Positions 35,836 through 49,159 of a DNA stretch of 64,000 nt are shown here, in pieces. Every line of letters begins with the position of its first letter. Position 1 is the first letter of the stretch. Made by a program: the position numbers and the translations under genes. Source of the DNA: Circinella minor (Eukaryota; Mucoromycota; Mucoromycetes; Mucorales; Lichtheimiaceae); the NCBI GenBank assembly GCA_016758965.1, contig JAEPRB010000004.1:248001-312000 (forward strand), written 5' to 3'. The notes beneath the pieces were generated by a model that was not told where the DNA came from, did not search any database, and saw only the letters and a program-made list of their open reading frames with translations.

Positions 35836-37598
35836 ATGCAGAAGCATTCAGAGTATTCGGCATTTAAACTCCTCAAACCATCTACAATAAACTCGACATC
35901 ATCATCTTCTTCGAGTACAGATAAAGTCATTCTTGACTATTTACTATATATATCCATTCAAGCACAACTTAAGCAAACTAATTATGAGCTTGAAGAATCA
36001 CCATCACCTTCTTCCGATAAGATGAATGATTATCCTGACGATATCAAAAATATTACCATCTTAAACCGACGACAGGATAAACAGGCTATGATAGATTCTA
36101 CTGTTACCGGTAATACTAATAGGCACCGAAATAATGAAATTTAAGGGGTTATATTTTCTTTTTTTCCCTTTTATAGAAACATGAACATCTACTAATATTA
36201 TATTATTATTGTTATTATACCGTATTATATTTCAGCAGGAATTTTATCTAGTTATCAAAATAGCAACAACAATATCAATAATGATATCAACAGATATTAT
36301 TTTACTACTTCTCCAGAATCAACACCATTTCAGCAACGATTAAACCTTTATCTCCTATCAAATCACGTACTGGCTCGCTATGATGCCATTTCAAATGATC
36401 ATGTGATTATTAGACGTCGACGTAATAATAAATTGGATGATAAAGAACATATATTATTTACCACACCAATTTCACCATTATCGTGTCGCCGCCATCATCG
36501 ACGACCAACGTGTGAATCGTGTCCGACTCGAACAACAAAAAAGAAATCCGGTTTAATGGATTCCATTCCAGTGTTTTTAAAAACCAGCGCAGATTTACTT
36601 CGGCGTGCATTAGATAATAACGGTAATAATAACAATAATAATAACAAGGAAAACGATAATGTCAATAATAATACAACGAACGAACCATCAACATCTTCCT
36701 CATCATCTCCATCAACCGTCAAACCTATGGTGTTTGCTGGACAACAAGTAATGGGCGGAGGCATGCCACCTACTTGGTATGATTTGTTTTTAAATCTATT
36801 AACTCAAGCTGCTATCGAATGTTATTTATGTGATGGTCAAACAGGTCCCGAATCTATCTTTGAAATATTTTCATATGGTTATGTTGAAGATGAAGATGAA
36901 CCTGATGTACTAGAAGACGAAGATGATGATGATGATGATGAAAATGATGATGATAACAGCGATACAGAAGATTCTTTTTCGGAAGAAGAATTATGGAGTG
37001 TAAAAGCAGCAGATCATCATTTACTTTTCCCAAAAACTCGAACAATGTATTTATTTAAAACACAAGTTCAAGAGCGTGAAAAGGAGTTTCTAGATGTTGA
37101 TGAAGAGAATAATTTACAACAGCATTTTAACAAGTTAGCACAACGCTATCCACTTTCAGAATTTGAAAAAAGTATGCATGAATTTATCTTGATGGTTTTC
37201 AATTCTATGGACGTGCCTGCTCTCGATAAAGTAAGTTCTATTATATGTATATAAATATAATACAAATGCATTATATTAAATACTGTATTTACACATATAA
37301 TTAGTATGGTGAAGGCGATGTAGCATCTCTCGTATATAGATACCCAAGTGATGGATCACTATTAATGCCCGAAGTACCTGATGATGAACCAAGTAGTTCT
37401 ATTGTATCTGCTCAATATTCTTCTCCTCCTTCCTCTTCCTCTTCGACAGCTTCTTCTTCGCTGGCAGAAGAAGAAGCAGCAGCACTGACTGCTATTGCAT
37501 CTTGTTCTTCACCAATACATCTCGGAATTAAACGAACCCGTCAAGACGCATCTGATTTACAAGAATCGTCACAAAAAAAGAGATTGACGCAAAATTAA
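35836..37598 (+). CDS. Conserved fungal protein of unknown function
   Basis: Three exons: 35836-36109, 36236-37230, 37305-37598, giving 520 residues. The start is the first ATG of the open frame, but residues 1-90 are low complexity and the true start is less certain. The central part looks like a folded, conserved domain. VFAGQQVMGGG is followed by PPTWYDLFLNLLTQAAIECYL (about 248-268) and ESIFEIFSYGYVED. After an Asp-rich run come LWSVKAADHHLLFPKTRTMY, LFKTQVQEREKEFLDV and ALDKY. I recall similar blocks in uncharacterised basidiomycete proteins but know no function. Asn-, Ser- and Asp-runs separate the blocks. The C-terminus has basic KRTRQ and KKKRL patches that could be nuclear signals. 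No catalytic motif is recognised. Confidence 0.7.
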
Positions 37599-37876
37599 AA
37601 TAAAAAAAAAGAATGTATATTAAATAATAAGAGTAATGATATTGATAATAAAAAAAATATAAATATAAAAAATAATCATAAAGAAACGAAAATAAAAGAA
37701 AACATTTTTGTATGTGTACTTTCTTCCCGCCCTCATTCTCTAGTTTTTCTTTTATTTATTCTTTTTTTCTGCTGGAGTCTTTTTTTTTCAATCACACTTT
37801 TACATGATTAAACAAATTAATATATTTTACTCCTCTTCTCTTATCTAACTTCTTTCACTCCATTTTGTCTTTTGTT

Positions 37877-38616
37877 TTATGCCTCTCGATAAACCACAAT
37901 CAACAATGATAGTAAAGCAGTGAATGTTGTAGTGACGGCAACGACAACAATACCACGTGTCGCTGGAAAATATCCCCGCGTCATAGCAACCTATGATAGT
38001 ATATAGGTATGTAATGTATACATCATGAGAAAAAGAAGCCGTGATCTTTTATTTTTAAAGTTTTTATTTATCTTTTTCTGTAATCCTACCTGTGAATGAA
38101 AAAACCGGATAAGAGCAAATATAAGAAATAGCATTCCAATTGAAATAAATGCAACTCCCAAAAGTTGCCCAGGTACTTTAAGTTCTTTTTCCAACCGAAA
38201 TAATTGTGTTATACCTAGTAATAGTATTTTTTGATGATTATGATTAACAAGTTGCATGTGTGCATATAACACATTTTGTTGTTTGCTTTTATACTGATCT
38301 TGATACGTTACCAACACCCACTGATATGGTAGATAAACTTGTACGAAGCCATGCAAGAAATGTACGTTCATTTGCTGATTTGTTTTTATTTATTCATGAT
38401 AAATCAATTATTTATATGTATATTAGAATGATATCATAACTTCTTTTCATCTAATCACAACTAATTTGATTTATTACCTAGGTGATCTCTAGCAACACTA
38501 CCTGTATTTTCTAACAGTATTGAAGCGGAAAATCCTTCAATCCATCCAACAAGCCGTGTTTGTAATTTGTGTTGTTCTCCATTTAATAAAAGCGGTGTTT
38601 CCTCTTCCGTGGGCAT
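37877..38616 (-). CDS. DUF202 (YidH-like) small membrane protein
   Basis: Four exons: 38616-38478, 38374-38312, 38214-38090, 37990-37877, giving 146 residues. The hallmark ARDHLANERTFLAWLRTSLS spans the first intron, and three membrane segments follow: ISVGVGITQLF, LLGVAFISIGMLFLIFALI and VVVAVTTTFTAFLSLLLIV. DUF202 proteins occur in bacteria (YidH/YidG) and fungi. The same three-helix module is the membrane part of yeast Vtc polyphosphate-polymerase subunits. The N-terminus MPTEEETPLLL resembles an acidic dileucine sorting signal. An in-frame ATG at 38724 would add 36 hydrophobic and Lys-rich residues read from CT-rich DNA. I regard that as 5' UTR but cannot exclude it. Confidence 0.85.
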
Positions 38617-39052
38617 TAAAGTATCTTTTTTTTTCTCTTTTTCTCCTTTTGGTATGAATAATAAAGAAGGAGAAAAAAAAGAGAGAGGAAAAGAGAGGAA
38701 ATAAAAAACTGAATCAACAGCCAAAAAAGAAAAAAAAAACTTAATTATAACGTTATATTATTTTACTTCATCGTGTTTTTGTGGTACCTGGGAATACGAT
38801 GTTTGTATCACAGACTGATTATTATTGTCTTTTTTTAAAAGAAAAATCGAGTGTGTGTATTTCTTTTTTTTTTAATTGACGTTATATGAAAAAAACAGAG
38901 AAAAACGAAAATATATATAAAAGTTATTCTTTTTGTTTTCTATATTATGACGATTGGAAGAAGAGAAAGAAAAAAGAAAGAAATGGTTTTTTAATACAAT
39001 TGAGTTTTGTACATGTGCTATGTATGTGTGTTTATATTATTTATTTTTGTTT

Positions 39053-40852
39053 TTAGGCGGTTCTGAGTTTGTTAAGGTTGTCTGTCACGGCCTGCATGAA
39101 TTCAGCTGTAGTCACGTAATGTTCGGGAGTCATGCTGTTAAAAAGAAAGAAAATGAGAAAAATAATAATAAGCTTTTGTTCTTCACTTGCATATGTGTGT
39201 GAAATGAATATATAAAAAAATCAACTTACTTCTTGCCATGAATAGCCAAAGCCAAATCCTTGGTCATAATATTATGTTGTTCGACGGTACCAACGGTAGC
39301 CTTTTCCAAATCCTTTGTGAATGCAGCCAAATCTTGGTTGCTATCCAACTTGGCACGATGAGCCAAACCGCGGGACCAAGCAAAGATAGAAGCAATAGGG
39401 TTGGTGGAGGTAGGATTACCCTTTTGATACTCACGGTAATGTCTTGTAACTGTACCATGAGCAGCTTCAGCTTCCAAAGTCTTACCATCGGGAGTCACGA
39501 GAACTGAGGTCATAAGACCCAATGAACCGTAACCTTGAGCCAAAATATCAGATTGGACATCACCATCATAGTTCTTACAAGCCCATACGAAACCACCCTT
39601 GGATTTCAATGCTTGTGCTACCATGTCATCGATCAAACGGTGTTCGTACCACAACTTCTGGGATTCAAATTGGGTTTTATACTCCTTATCATAGATCTCT
39701 TGGAAGATATCTTTGAAGCGACCGTCATATTTCTTCAAGATGGTATTCTTAGTGCTCAAATACAATGGCATCTTCTTGGCCAAAGCGGTTTGGAAACAAG
39801 AATGAGCGAAACCAGTAATGGAATCATCTGTGTTATACATAGCCATACCAACACCACCATTGGCAGGGAAATCAAAAATAGTCCACTTGGTAGGTTCGCT
39901 ACCATCATTAGGTGTGAATGACATTTCGAATTTGCCTGCTTTATCAGCCACAAAATCGGTTGCTCGGTACTATAAATATAATATAGTAAGAAAATAGTTA
40001 ATATATCGACAAGTTCACAAATTAAATCAGTCGATTAATAATTATCTCTTTCCTTTTCTTCCTTTCTTCCTCTCAATAGCTGATATAATAAATTACCTGA
40101 TCACCAAAAGCGTGACGACCAATGACGATAGGTTCTGTCCAACCAGGAACAATACGAGGAATATTCGACATAAGGATGGGTTCACGGAATACAGTACCAT
40201 TCAAAATGTTACGGATGGTGCCGTTAGGGGATCTCCACATCTTCTTCAAATCGAATTCTAATTTCACGCTAATACATTAGTCATTATACTCTTTTTACAT
40301 GGGGTTGAATAAAGTTAAGAATTAAGCTCCTTGGAAACGAACAGAATTAAAAAATTTATTACCTTCAACTCGTTGTTCATCGGGTGTAATAGTAGCACAC
40401 TTAATACCAACATTATATTTCTTGATGGCTTCAGCAGCATCAATTGTCACTTGATCGTCAGTCTAAAATAAAACACCAAACAAATACTATGAATAACCTT
40501 TTTTTCTCACGGATATTACATAAACACCAAAACAATTGAATTCTGGAAACCATAATAATAGGCCTTCAATATATTATTAAATAAAGAAGTATATTTATAG
40601 ATTTGAAAAGTACATTACATTATCACGATGCTTCATACCCAAATCATAATACTTAATATCAAGATCAAGGTAAGGAAGAATCATTTTATCCTTAATATCT
40701 TGCCAAATAATACGAGTCATTTCATCACCATCCAAGTCAACAACCGGGTTGGAGACCTTAATACGCGAACCAGTCGAGTAAAATGCAGCAGCAGTACCAG
40801 TGGTACGAAGAGTAGCAGCGTGCTTTGCAATGGTGGGGACAATGAACGACAT
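39053..40852 (-). CDS. IDP1: NADP-dependent isocitrate dehydrogenase, mitochondrial type
   Basis: Converts isocitrate to 2-oxoglutarate while making NADPH. Five exons: 40852-40619, 40462-40363, 40257-40097, 39969-39230, 39134-39053, giving 438 residues. The first 28 or so residues are Ser/Thr/Ala-rich and basic with an FYSTGS cleavage context, a mitochondrial presequence. Landmarks in order are [23 protein letters not shown], the isocitrate-binding [33 protein letters not shown] with the metal Asp residues, [10 protein letters not shown], and the NADP-recognition segment [14 protein letters not shown]. The C-terminus (KLRTA) lacks a peroxisomal signal. Length and order match eukaryotic IDP/IDH2. 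Confidence 0.96.
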
Positions 40853-41208
40853 TGTTGCTCGAAAGAAAGTATACGAATGAAGAAAAGAAAAAGGAAAAAA
40901 AAACAAAAAGTGTTGATTAAATAAACTCGCTTTGGGACAAAAAACATTCTGATGATTTTTTCATTTCCCGCTTGAATTCCTTGCCAATTTAGATGTGTGT
41001 CATTTTTCTCACATCCAAACAAAAACAAGTAGTTAACGAGACTTTTTTTTTCGGTAGCGCGGGTATTTTAGCCGTTCCGAATGAATTTTCAGATATTTCC
41101 CAGCTTGCATGTTATAATATGTGTGAAAATAAATGCGGAGGATTGTCATTTTCTTTCTTCTCTTTTCTTTTTCTTCAACATTAAATATTCTTTTAGTAAC
41201 ATATTTGG
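40853..41208. other. Short bidirectional promoter, isocitrate dehydrogenase (-) and PHP gene (+)
   Basis: Only 356 bases separate the divergent start codons. A CCAAT box (ttgccaattt) lies at about 40980-40989. Regulatory use is inference. Confidence 0.45.
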
Positions 41209-42945
41209 ATGAGAACTCAACAAACCAGTAGTAGCACCCAACTTAAAACAGCAACCCCATTTTATGACTCGGTAACCCCAGACAATAGTAACCTGACAAC
41301 ACCTTCGGATGAACAGCAACAAGAAGGACAAGGACTGCCTCGTTGTTATGTTCGTCTATTGAAGCATTATTTTTTTGGCCTTGTCATTCGCGTTGGTACA
41401 GTGATTGTCGTCATCGCCATTCTCATTGCAATTGGTCTTGGTTTGAAATATACCGATAATATGCCACAACAAGTAGACTATTCAAATTTACAATTCAATT
41501 GGCGTATCGACCCAAGGTCTTATCTAACACCTTTTAATACATCATTTGGTCAGTATAACGTCCTGCTAGATGGACATTCTCATTCCATTAGGAGCGATGG
41601 TAAAATGAATGTTCGACAGTTATTAGACTGGCATATAGGTAATATAATAGTAATTCTTTTTTTTTCATGGATTTGGATTGAAAGGGGGTGTGTGGGGTTA
41701 GTTATATGGATAGCTTTCTTTGTGAAAATTGAGAGAGTTTTTTGAAAGCCAGTGATTCCCGCGTGTATTTTTGTGTACAAAAACAACTAACATATGTTTA
41801 TATTAGCCAATGGCTATAATGCTGTGATTGTAACGCAAGTTATTTATTTATGTTTTAAAGTTTGCCAAGAAAGATAATGTGGGCAAAAGGGGTTTATATT
41901 TATGCGAAATTATATTCATTGTCTTAACCTTTGTTTTCTATATGCAAAATAGTGATCATAATACCATTAAGGGCGGATTAGAGGCGGAGCAATTAGCTTT
42001 ACAAGATGAATATTATAGAGATAATATCGTTGTTATCCCAGGTATTGAATACTCGTATGTATCAAGAACTTGGGGAGAGTGCATAAAAGCTTAATTTGGA
42101 ATGTTGGGTGGTGATAACTGAAAAACAATCAAAATAATACATTAGATGTTGCCGCATTCATATGAACCTTATCAATATTAATGAGTCGATTCCCATTGGA
42201 CCACCCGAGCCAACTGATGAACAACTTCAACAGGTCATTCAACGTGTTCATGAATTAGGTGGATTGGTCATCGTTAATCATATTCCATGGAGTAATACCA
42301 CAGGTAATATAATTTTAATTTAATTAATTGTGTTTATTTTTATTTTTTACTAAAAGGGTATGGTTATTATTGTTATTTCTAACAGAGGATAACTATCAAG
42401 AAGCAAGATTACCCAACCATCCAAGTGTTGAAAGTTTAATTCAATGGGGTGTGGATGGGTTCGAAGTCGTGAATGGAAATACTTTTGATTACGAAACCTA
42501 TATAGCTGCTGCACAACATAATTTGATTCAAATGGTTGGTAGTGATATACATTATCCATCAGCAGCCTATTCATGGCTGACAGTTAAATCAGAAGAATTC
42601 TCACGACAAAGTATAATGACTGCGATTAATGCTCGTCGTACAAGTTTTTTGATCGACCCTGCAGGAACTCGACCACGCGATTATCCTGGTGCGTCAACCA
42701 AGTACGAAACGTTATTGCCCCTTTCTGCTCTTGGTGAATACTTTGATATGTTCTACACTGTTAATAAGGGCATGTACAGTTTTCAAGGCACCTTTTGCCA
42801 TCCTCAAAGTGTTGATATTCACAATTCAGTTATTGGCTGGTTTATCTTCTGGATCATCATTCTTATGACGGTTTATGAACTTGTGCGGTTAGCCATAATA
42901 TATTCTACAAGTCAAATAAGACGACGAATACAACACTTATCTTAA
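41209..42945 (+). CDS. Membrane-anchored PHP-domain (metal-dependent phosphoesterase-like) protein
   Basis: Five exons: 41209-41638, 41807-41834 (28 bases), 41953-42054, 42146-42303, 42386-42945, giving 425 residues. The third intron-exon step (41835-41952) uses a GC donor (GCAAGT). The N-terminus is a polar cytosolic segment followed by one membrane span (about 58-82). The PHP metal-site motifs come next: DGHSHS (about 121-126), GYNAVIVTDHN (spanning exons 2-3), the Glu of PGIEYS, LVIVNHIPW, and GSDIH. A second hydrophobic span (about 385-410, VIGWFIFWIIILMTVYELV) precedes a basic tail. PHP domains hydrolyse phosphoesters with two or three metal ions. With one span at each end, the domain is predicted to face the lumen or outside. 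The substrate is unknown. Confidence 0.82.
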
Positions 42946-43211
42946 AGGAAGAATGATAAAAAAAAACAATAGTTGTACATAAAATAAATTTACTACTCTT
43001 TCTTCTCTTCTGTAAATATATTGTCATACCCTATATATAGCCATTTAAATATATATGAATTTCATATCGTTTATCAAAAATAAAACAAGTAAATGTTTTC
43101 AAACTTATAATAGTAAAGAGAAATTAGCTTGATAAAGTGGAATTTAAGGTGTAAAACTGTTAATTGTTTCTTTATTTATATTTAATAATAGTAATAATAA
43201 GTATAATATGC

Positions 43212-46200
43212 TTAATAGGGAATGCCGTTAGTCAATTTCTGGAAGTAATCATAAAGAACGGTACGTTGGTTCTCGAAAGAATCCTTGATACGCATCATAA
43301 TAAAATCAGCAGCCGCACGTTCCGAACGATCGAGCTGGAATCTACTACGCAAACGTTTGATTGTTTCGCCCTTGAAACATGGAAGACCTGAATCCAACAT
43401 CAAAGTGACAATCTGACAAATTTGGTCAGCATAAGGTCGACTAGCCAAGTAAGCCTTAACAACCAATTCAGAAAATTGTCTGAAGGCTTGTTCATTGCTG
43501 GCACCACCCATAACCTAATAGTTTAAATATATATATCATATTTCAATTTAAGAACGAAAACTACATGTTTACAAAAATGCTGTCAATAATATATTATAAA
43601 TAATTCTTTACCTGAATCATTTCAGTGGTAAGCTTGAATGGCGAGCTTTCAAAAGTAATACCACCAGGCGCAATATCGAAGATGAAACCAAAGTCTGATA
43701 AAAGGAAAAAAAAGTGATTGATTTAGCCATTATCTCTTTTTACTTTCCAAAATATATCCATTTATATGGAATCCAACTTACCAATGTGAATAATATGTCC
43801 ATCTTCATCCAACATAATGTTACCATTGTGACGATCCTTGATAGCAAGCACATAGGAAATGACGGAATAAGCTGCTAAACTTTGTACAAAGTTGTTTCTA
43901 GCACGCTGGAAGTGGATCGAATGAGGTCCACCATATTTGGCAACAAAATAATCATACATGCTGTTAACCTTTTCACGACCCAGTTGATCACGGGAAATGG
44001 ATCGAGGAATAACATCAATAACACCTTGACCAGGTGCAGTTGCAACCACGCGATAAGGATAGACATACAAGTCCATACCAACACTAGTAAAGATATTCTT
44101 GAACACAGATATTAACTGCAACGCAAGCACGTCTTGGCGACAATCATCACCGACCTTGAAAATAGCTCCTTGCCACAATTGTACAGTACGTTTTTTGGCT
44201 TCGACTTCATCACCGTCTTCACTTTCGATCATAGCCTTACCCAACAAGTCAGCATCTTCGACATCCTTTTCAATCTTGAAGGTAGCCATAAATGGAGCCT
44301 AGATAAAAAGAAAATCAGTATTTGGGCAACAATTATCTCCTTCCAAGATTGTTGTAGTATAATTTAATAAGAGTCTAACCTTGGCGTGACTCTGAAGAGG
44401 TCTACCAGAAGTACGGTTGATGTCAATGACGCGACCATCACTGTTACTAGGCAAGTAGACACCAACGTCAACCTTAATCTTGGCTAATTCTTCGTCCAAG
44501 CGTTTCTATCGAATTCAAAATAACGGCGAATATATAAATATCAAAGATGTAAAATATTAAAAAGAAATTGTAATTCTTATGTATACCTTTTGAAGAGGCT
44601 TCTTTTCAGTCTGACCGTATTTAATGTACTCCTTCAAGTAGCCAGAAATAGCGGTAACTTCCTTGAAAAACTTGAATTCACGCTCATAAAACTCACGATC
44701 TTCACCAGTGAAAGAACCAACAAGGGTTTGAATAATACGTTCCAAAGTAGGCTTTAATGCATCAGGTCTGACACATTCTTTATCAGCATCCACAAAGAAA
44801 TTTGCCTTCATGTTCCAAATGATTTGATGGGCAAATAATTGAGATACTTGGCCAGCTTCCATAATGTACTTCTCGACATAACCCAATTCGTCGTGACGTA
44901 AAGCTTGTACAATTTGAGGAATATAGAAGAAGACAGTATCCACAGGATAGTATTCCAAACTACGCATGGCATATTGAAGAATCAATGGGTTGTTGTTATA
45001 GGCTGGTAAGAAATAGTTAGCCGCAGTGATGGCAGGCACAGGAGCCCAGTATTGCAAATGCTAATAAATTATTTAGGTACATATATATTATTTTGTTGTT
45101 GTGTTAGATTAAAACTAATCATCTGTTTTTTAAAAGAATATTACTATACAATTGCTATTTTTCCTTTCTTTTATACCTTCAAATCAAGCTTGGCATTAGG
45201 AACAAGTCTATCACCAAGAAGAATGATCAAAGCTTCAGGTACATCAACAACATCAAGTGTGTTGTTTGCGATAAGACGATGCAATTCACGATACACAATG
45301 GGTTGAACAAAACGAGCATTCATTTGAACGGCCAAACGAGCTGATACTTCCCATGCAAAACGAACGATTTCTTTCCATGACTCATCCATCACCATGGACT
45401 TTTCAGTACTGCCCGTAAAACAAGCAGGATTTCCATGACCCATAGAATTCAATGGGTTACACCATACAGACAAACGAGTCAATTCACTTTCTAAGAAAAG
45501 CATCAGAAGCTTTTTGGCAAGATGGTGTTGACGGATCACATCATCCTTTGTTTTGTCTATATAAATAATGAATATAAAAGAAATATACCACTCGATTAGA
45601 TTCAACTTTTTCTTTGGTAGAATAAAAACTATATTTACCGTTCAAGAACATGTATAGTCCAGATGCAATCTTAGAGTTGGAATTCTTGAGTGGGGAACTA
45701 GTAACCAAGTAACTCAAATTAGGCGTATCATTCATGACAGCATTATAAAAGTCAGTCAAGATCTTATATTCCATCAATGCAAGGCTTTTGCGCGAACCAT
45801 AATGCCATCTAAAAAATTGAATATTTTAGTACGCTTATTCGTGGACACAGATACTACATGTGTGTATAATCATTTTACTTACCTTGGTTCCAATGAGAAC
45901 CAGTTGAAAGCACATTCATAAACCAATGATCTGAACTTGTGTTCAGCAAGAGCTTCCATACGAGTGGATTGCAAAATCTTGGTACCCAACAGCAATAATT
46001 GGAAACGGACAGAACGTGCCAAAGCATGAGTGCTCATTAAATGAGCACTTTGAAAAGATTCTTGTAAGAGTCGAACAAACATATTAACAAGGTGTCTGCT
46101 ACGATGACGAATTGAATAGAAACGACTACTTAAGAATTTGATCCAGGTTTGATGAGGAGTGAACAAGTAAGAAGCAACACGATGACTACTATCACACACA

Positions 46201-49097
46201 GCCTTATCAGACGGATCATTGGTCATCTTAGAAACAAATGGATGCTTTGCGTTCAATACAGGCGAAAACAAACCCTTGCGATGCTTTTGTGCCCAATGCC
46301 ACATGCTCAGCATCTCAACCATTAAACGTTTTTCAACATCGGCACGCTCAACCAACATCCAGTTCCACACGGCAGTACCAACATCCATGGATTCAGGAGT
46401 AAACATATGGACCGGGATACGCACCAAGTATCGGATAAGATCAGGATGGACTTTGGGAAGAGCAATAGCATAGGCTGCAGCACGATGTAAAGTACGATGA
46501 ACGCGCTCAACAGAGACATGATGCTTTTGTTTGATATCAACAAGTAATGCTTCAAGATTTTCCAGGACAAAGGAAACTTGATCAAGTAGTCCGCTACCTG
46601 TTTTGGCATCAGGTAATTTTTCTATTCAAAAATATATACATACAAAATTAAAATCAAGCTGCTAAAAAAAATTAGAACATTCCATATACTGTTACTATGT
46701 TGCTATTTACCTGATTGTTCACGCAAACCTTGAAGATATTCAACGCCACTTATTTCACCGATATAGAATCTTCTTGAAGTAAATCCGTTGACAAAATCGG
46801 AAGATTCATCAAGTGCAAGACGAGGTACCTTGGGTACAAATTCTAGAAATTATAAAAAAGTCAAAAATGAGAAAGGATGAATTATTCTTCCCTTTACTCT
46901 GGTATAAACAGACCAACATTATTTTACTTACCAACAGACATTTGATTCTTGGAAGCAGTCTTTCCAATTTCTAACGCCAACGAACGGCCCATATGTACAG
47001 AATCGATGGGTTGACCAGATGAGAATCGATCGAATTCAGAAAGATAATCTTGCAACAAACCATTAACTTCCAAAGGAGCACGATCCATCGAGATATGAAG
47101 CCACTTCTTTGCGCTCTCATAAAGACGGGTGCAAATCTCTTGACGATAAGCATAGGAATCTCCTAATTCAAGAGTTACACCAACGCGTGGTGACGTAAAA
47201 TGGAAGACAGGCGAGTACTATTTATAATTTACATAGCTTATTTATTAATACCATGTATATTGGATCAAGATACATATACATATGCTATCGTATTTCTTTA
47301 CCTCTTCACGATATTCTGATTCACAACTGAGCCAAAGCAATTGGACGAGCTCTAACAACAGTGTAATCAGCGATTTTTCAGCAAACACTTGAGGGAAGGC
47401 AGCAACGATACGTTCACCAGACTTGATGGCCAATTCATGGACCTTTCGCAAACGATGGCATGAGAGTTTAAGAATACTAGCCATTTGTACATTCAGTTCA
47501 GCAGAGATGCCTTGAACAGATGCCTTACTTGCCGAATCCTTGACAAAAGCACCAACCACACGATCCGTAATGGTTTCCAAACAATTGGCAAGGGAGCTGT
47601 TGATAAGTCCATCATTCATAAAGTAGCGCAACACATAGCTACAATCACCCATTTTGCTTCGCATCATTTCAATATGATAAAAACTAAGAGCAAAAACGAC
47701 TTGAGCAAACGAAAAGTTCTTGATATCATATGAAAGCGAGGGTAAGAAGCTTGTCAATCGTTGACGCATGGAGGCCAAGTTGTGTTCTGCCATATTACCA
47801 CCACGCAATACAGAGTTGTACTCAAGATCACTTTCAATATAATTGGTTGCACTTTCAGTTACCAAAACAGGGGTTTTCTTGGCAATAACAAGTAAATGAT
47901 CGTACCATTCACGAATCCATACTGATTCAGTGACAAATCCAAAAAGGATGCAATGGAACCATGCGTTACGGAAAAGTGACACGACTTCTTCACTCGGATC
48001 AAGATGAGGGTTGAAGTCATTGTGCTCAAGAAGAGCTCGTAAAATCGGAAGCAGCATACCCAACTTGGATGCTAAGGGGTACTCAGCTTCCTTCTTATGC
48101 TTGGTAATAGTACGTTGAATTGTGTTTCCATTTTCAACGAACAATGTCAAGAGGTTCAAAAGGTAGGTTTGATAGTACTCTGGTTTCGTAGACAGCCGAC
48201 TCGCCAAGCTCAACTGAGCGTTGTAAATCTATTGTAACATAATATATCCTCGTTATTGTTTGCTTTCTTTAAACCATGAAAGAAAAGGTATTTATTACTT
48301 ACAGCAGTGGTAAGTTGCTTATTATCGATTGTTAGTGCTTCACGGCTTAAGGTTGAGAAAAAGTTAAGAATATCACCAAACACTGACAAAGGACTGACAA
48401 GAGCCAAATCCACAAGCTTTGAGGTGAGGGATGCTGTGGCTGCAATCGATAATGATTTGCGTCTCATGACCAACATGGAAAGTGCTTGAGCCATAATCTA
48501 AATATACAACATTAAATATCATCAGATACTATCACTTATCAAATGGAATATTAACAATTTCTTTATACGTACAGCTTCATCTTTGAGATAGACAGCGACA
48601 CCAACAATAGCTGACAATGCATTTGCACAAACTTGTTGCTTTTGCTTTTCGCTCAATTGATCTGCTGCGGGTGCTCCAGAAATGACATTCTTAGCAAATG
48701 TGCTAAAGCGTTCCGATGCAGCAACATCTTCGTCACTGTAACGAGTAATCTCATTAAGAAGAGCATAAAGAGTGGAGATAGCAGCTTGAGATGCTTGAAC
48801 AGAAGGCTTTGTCTATAAATAAATACATATAGCTTGTGTTAACCATTGCATTGTTTTTCCTCTTCTTTCAAAATTATTCACTCTTTTATACTATATTATA
48901 CCTGGACACATTGAGCCAAACGAATAATGGCAAATTGCTGAACAGTAGTAGTTTCTTCGGCTTGTAACTCAAATACGGGCGAAGGAGTGGCAAGGAATCG
49001 ACAAATTGAATTTGTCATATCATTGTTCAAATGAGGGAAGCTTAATAAATGTTATCAAAACAAATTAATTCAACAGATAATGACAGAAATGGAAAAC

Positions 49098-49159
<62 letters not shown>

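Noticed and set aside
38461..38724. Upstream ATG (38724) as the start of the DUF202 protein
   Set aside because: The added 36 residues come from CT-rich leader DNA and are low complexity; MPTEEETPLLL at 38616 looks like a natural start.
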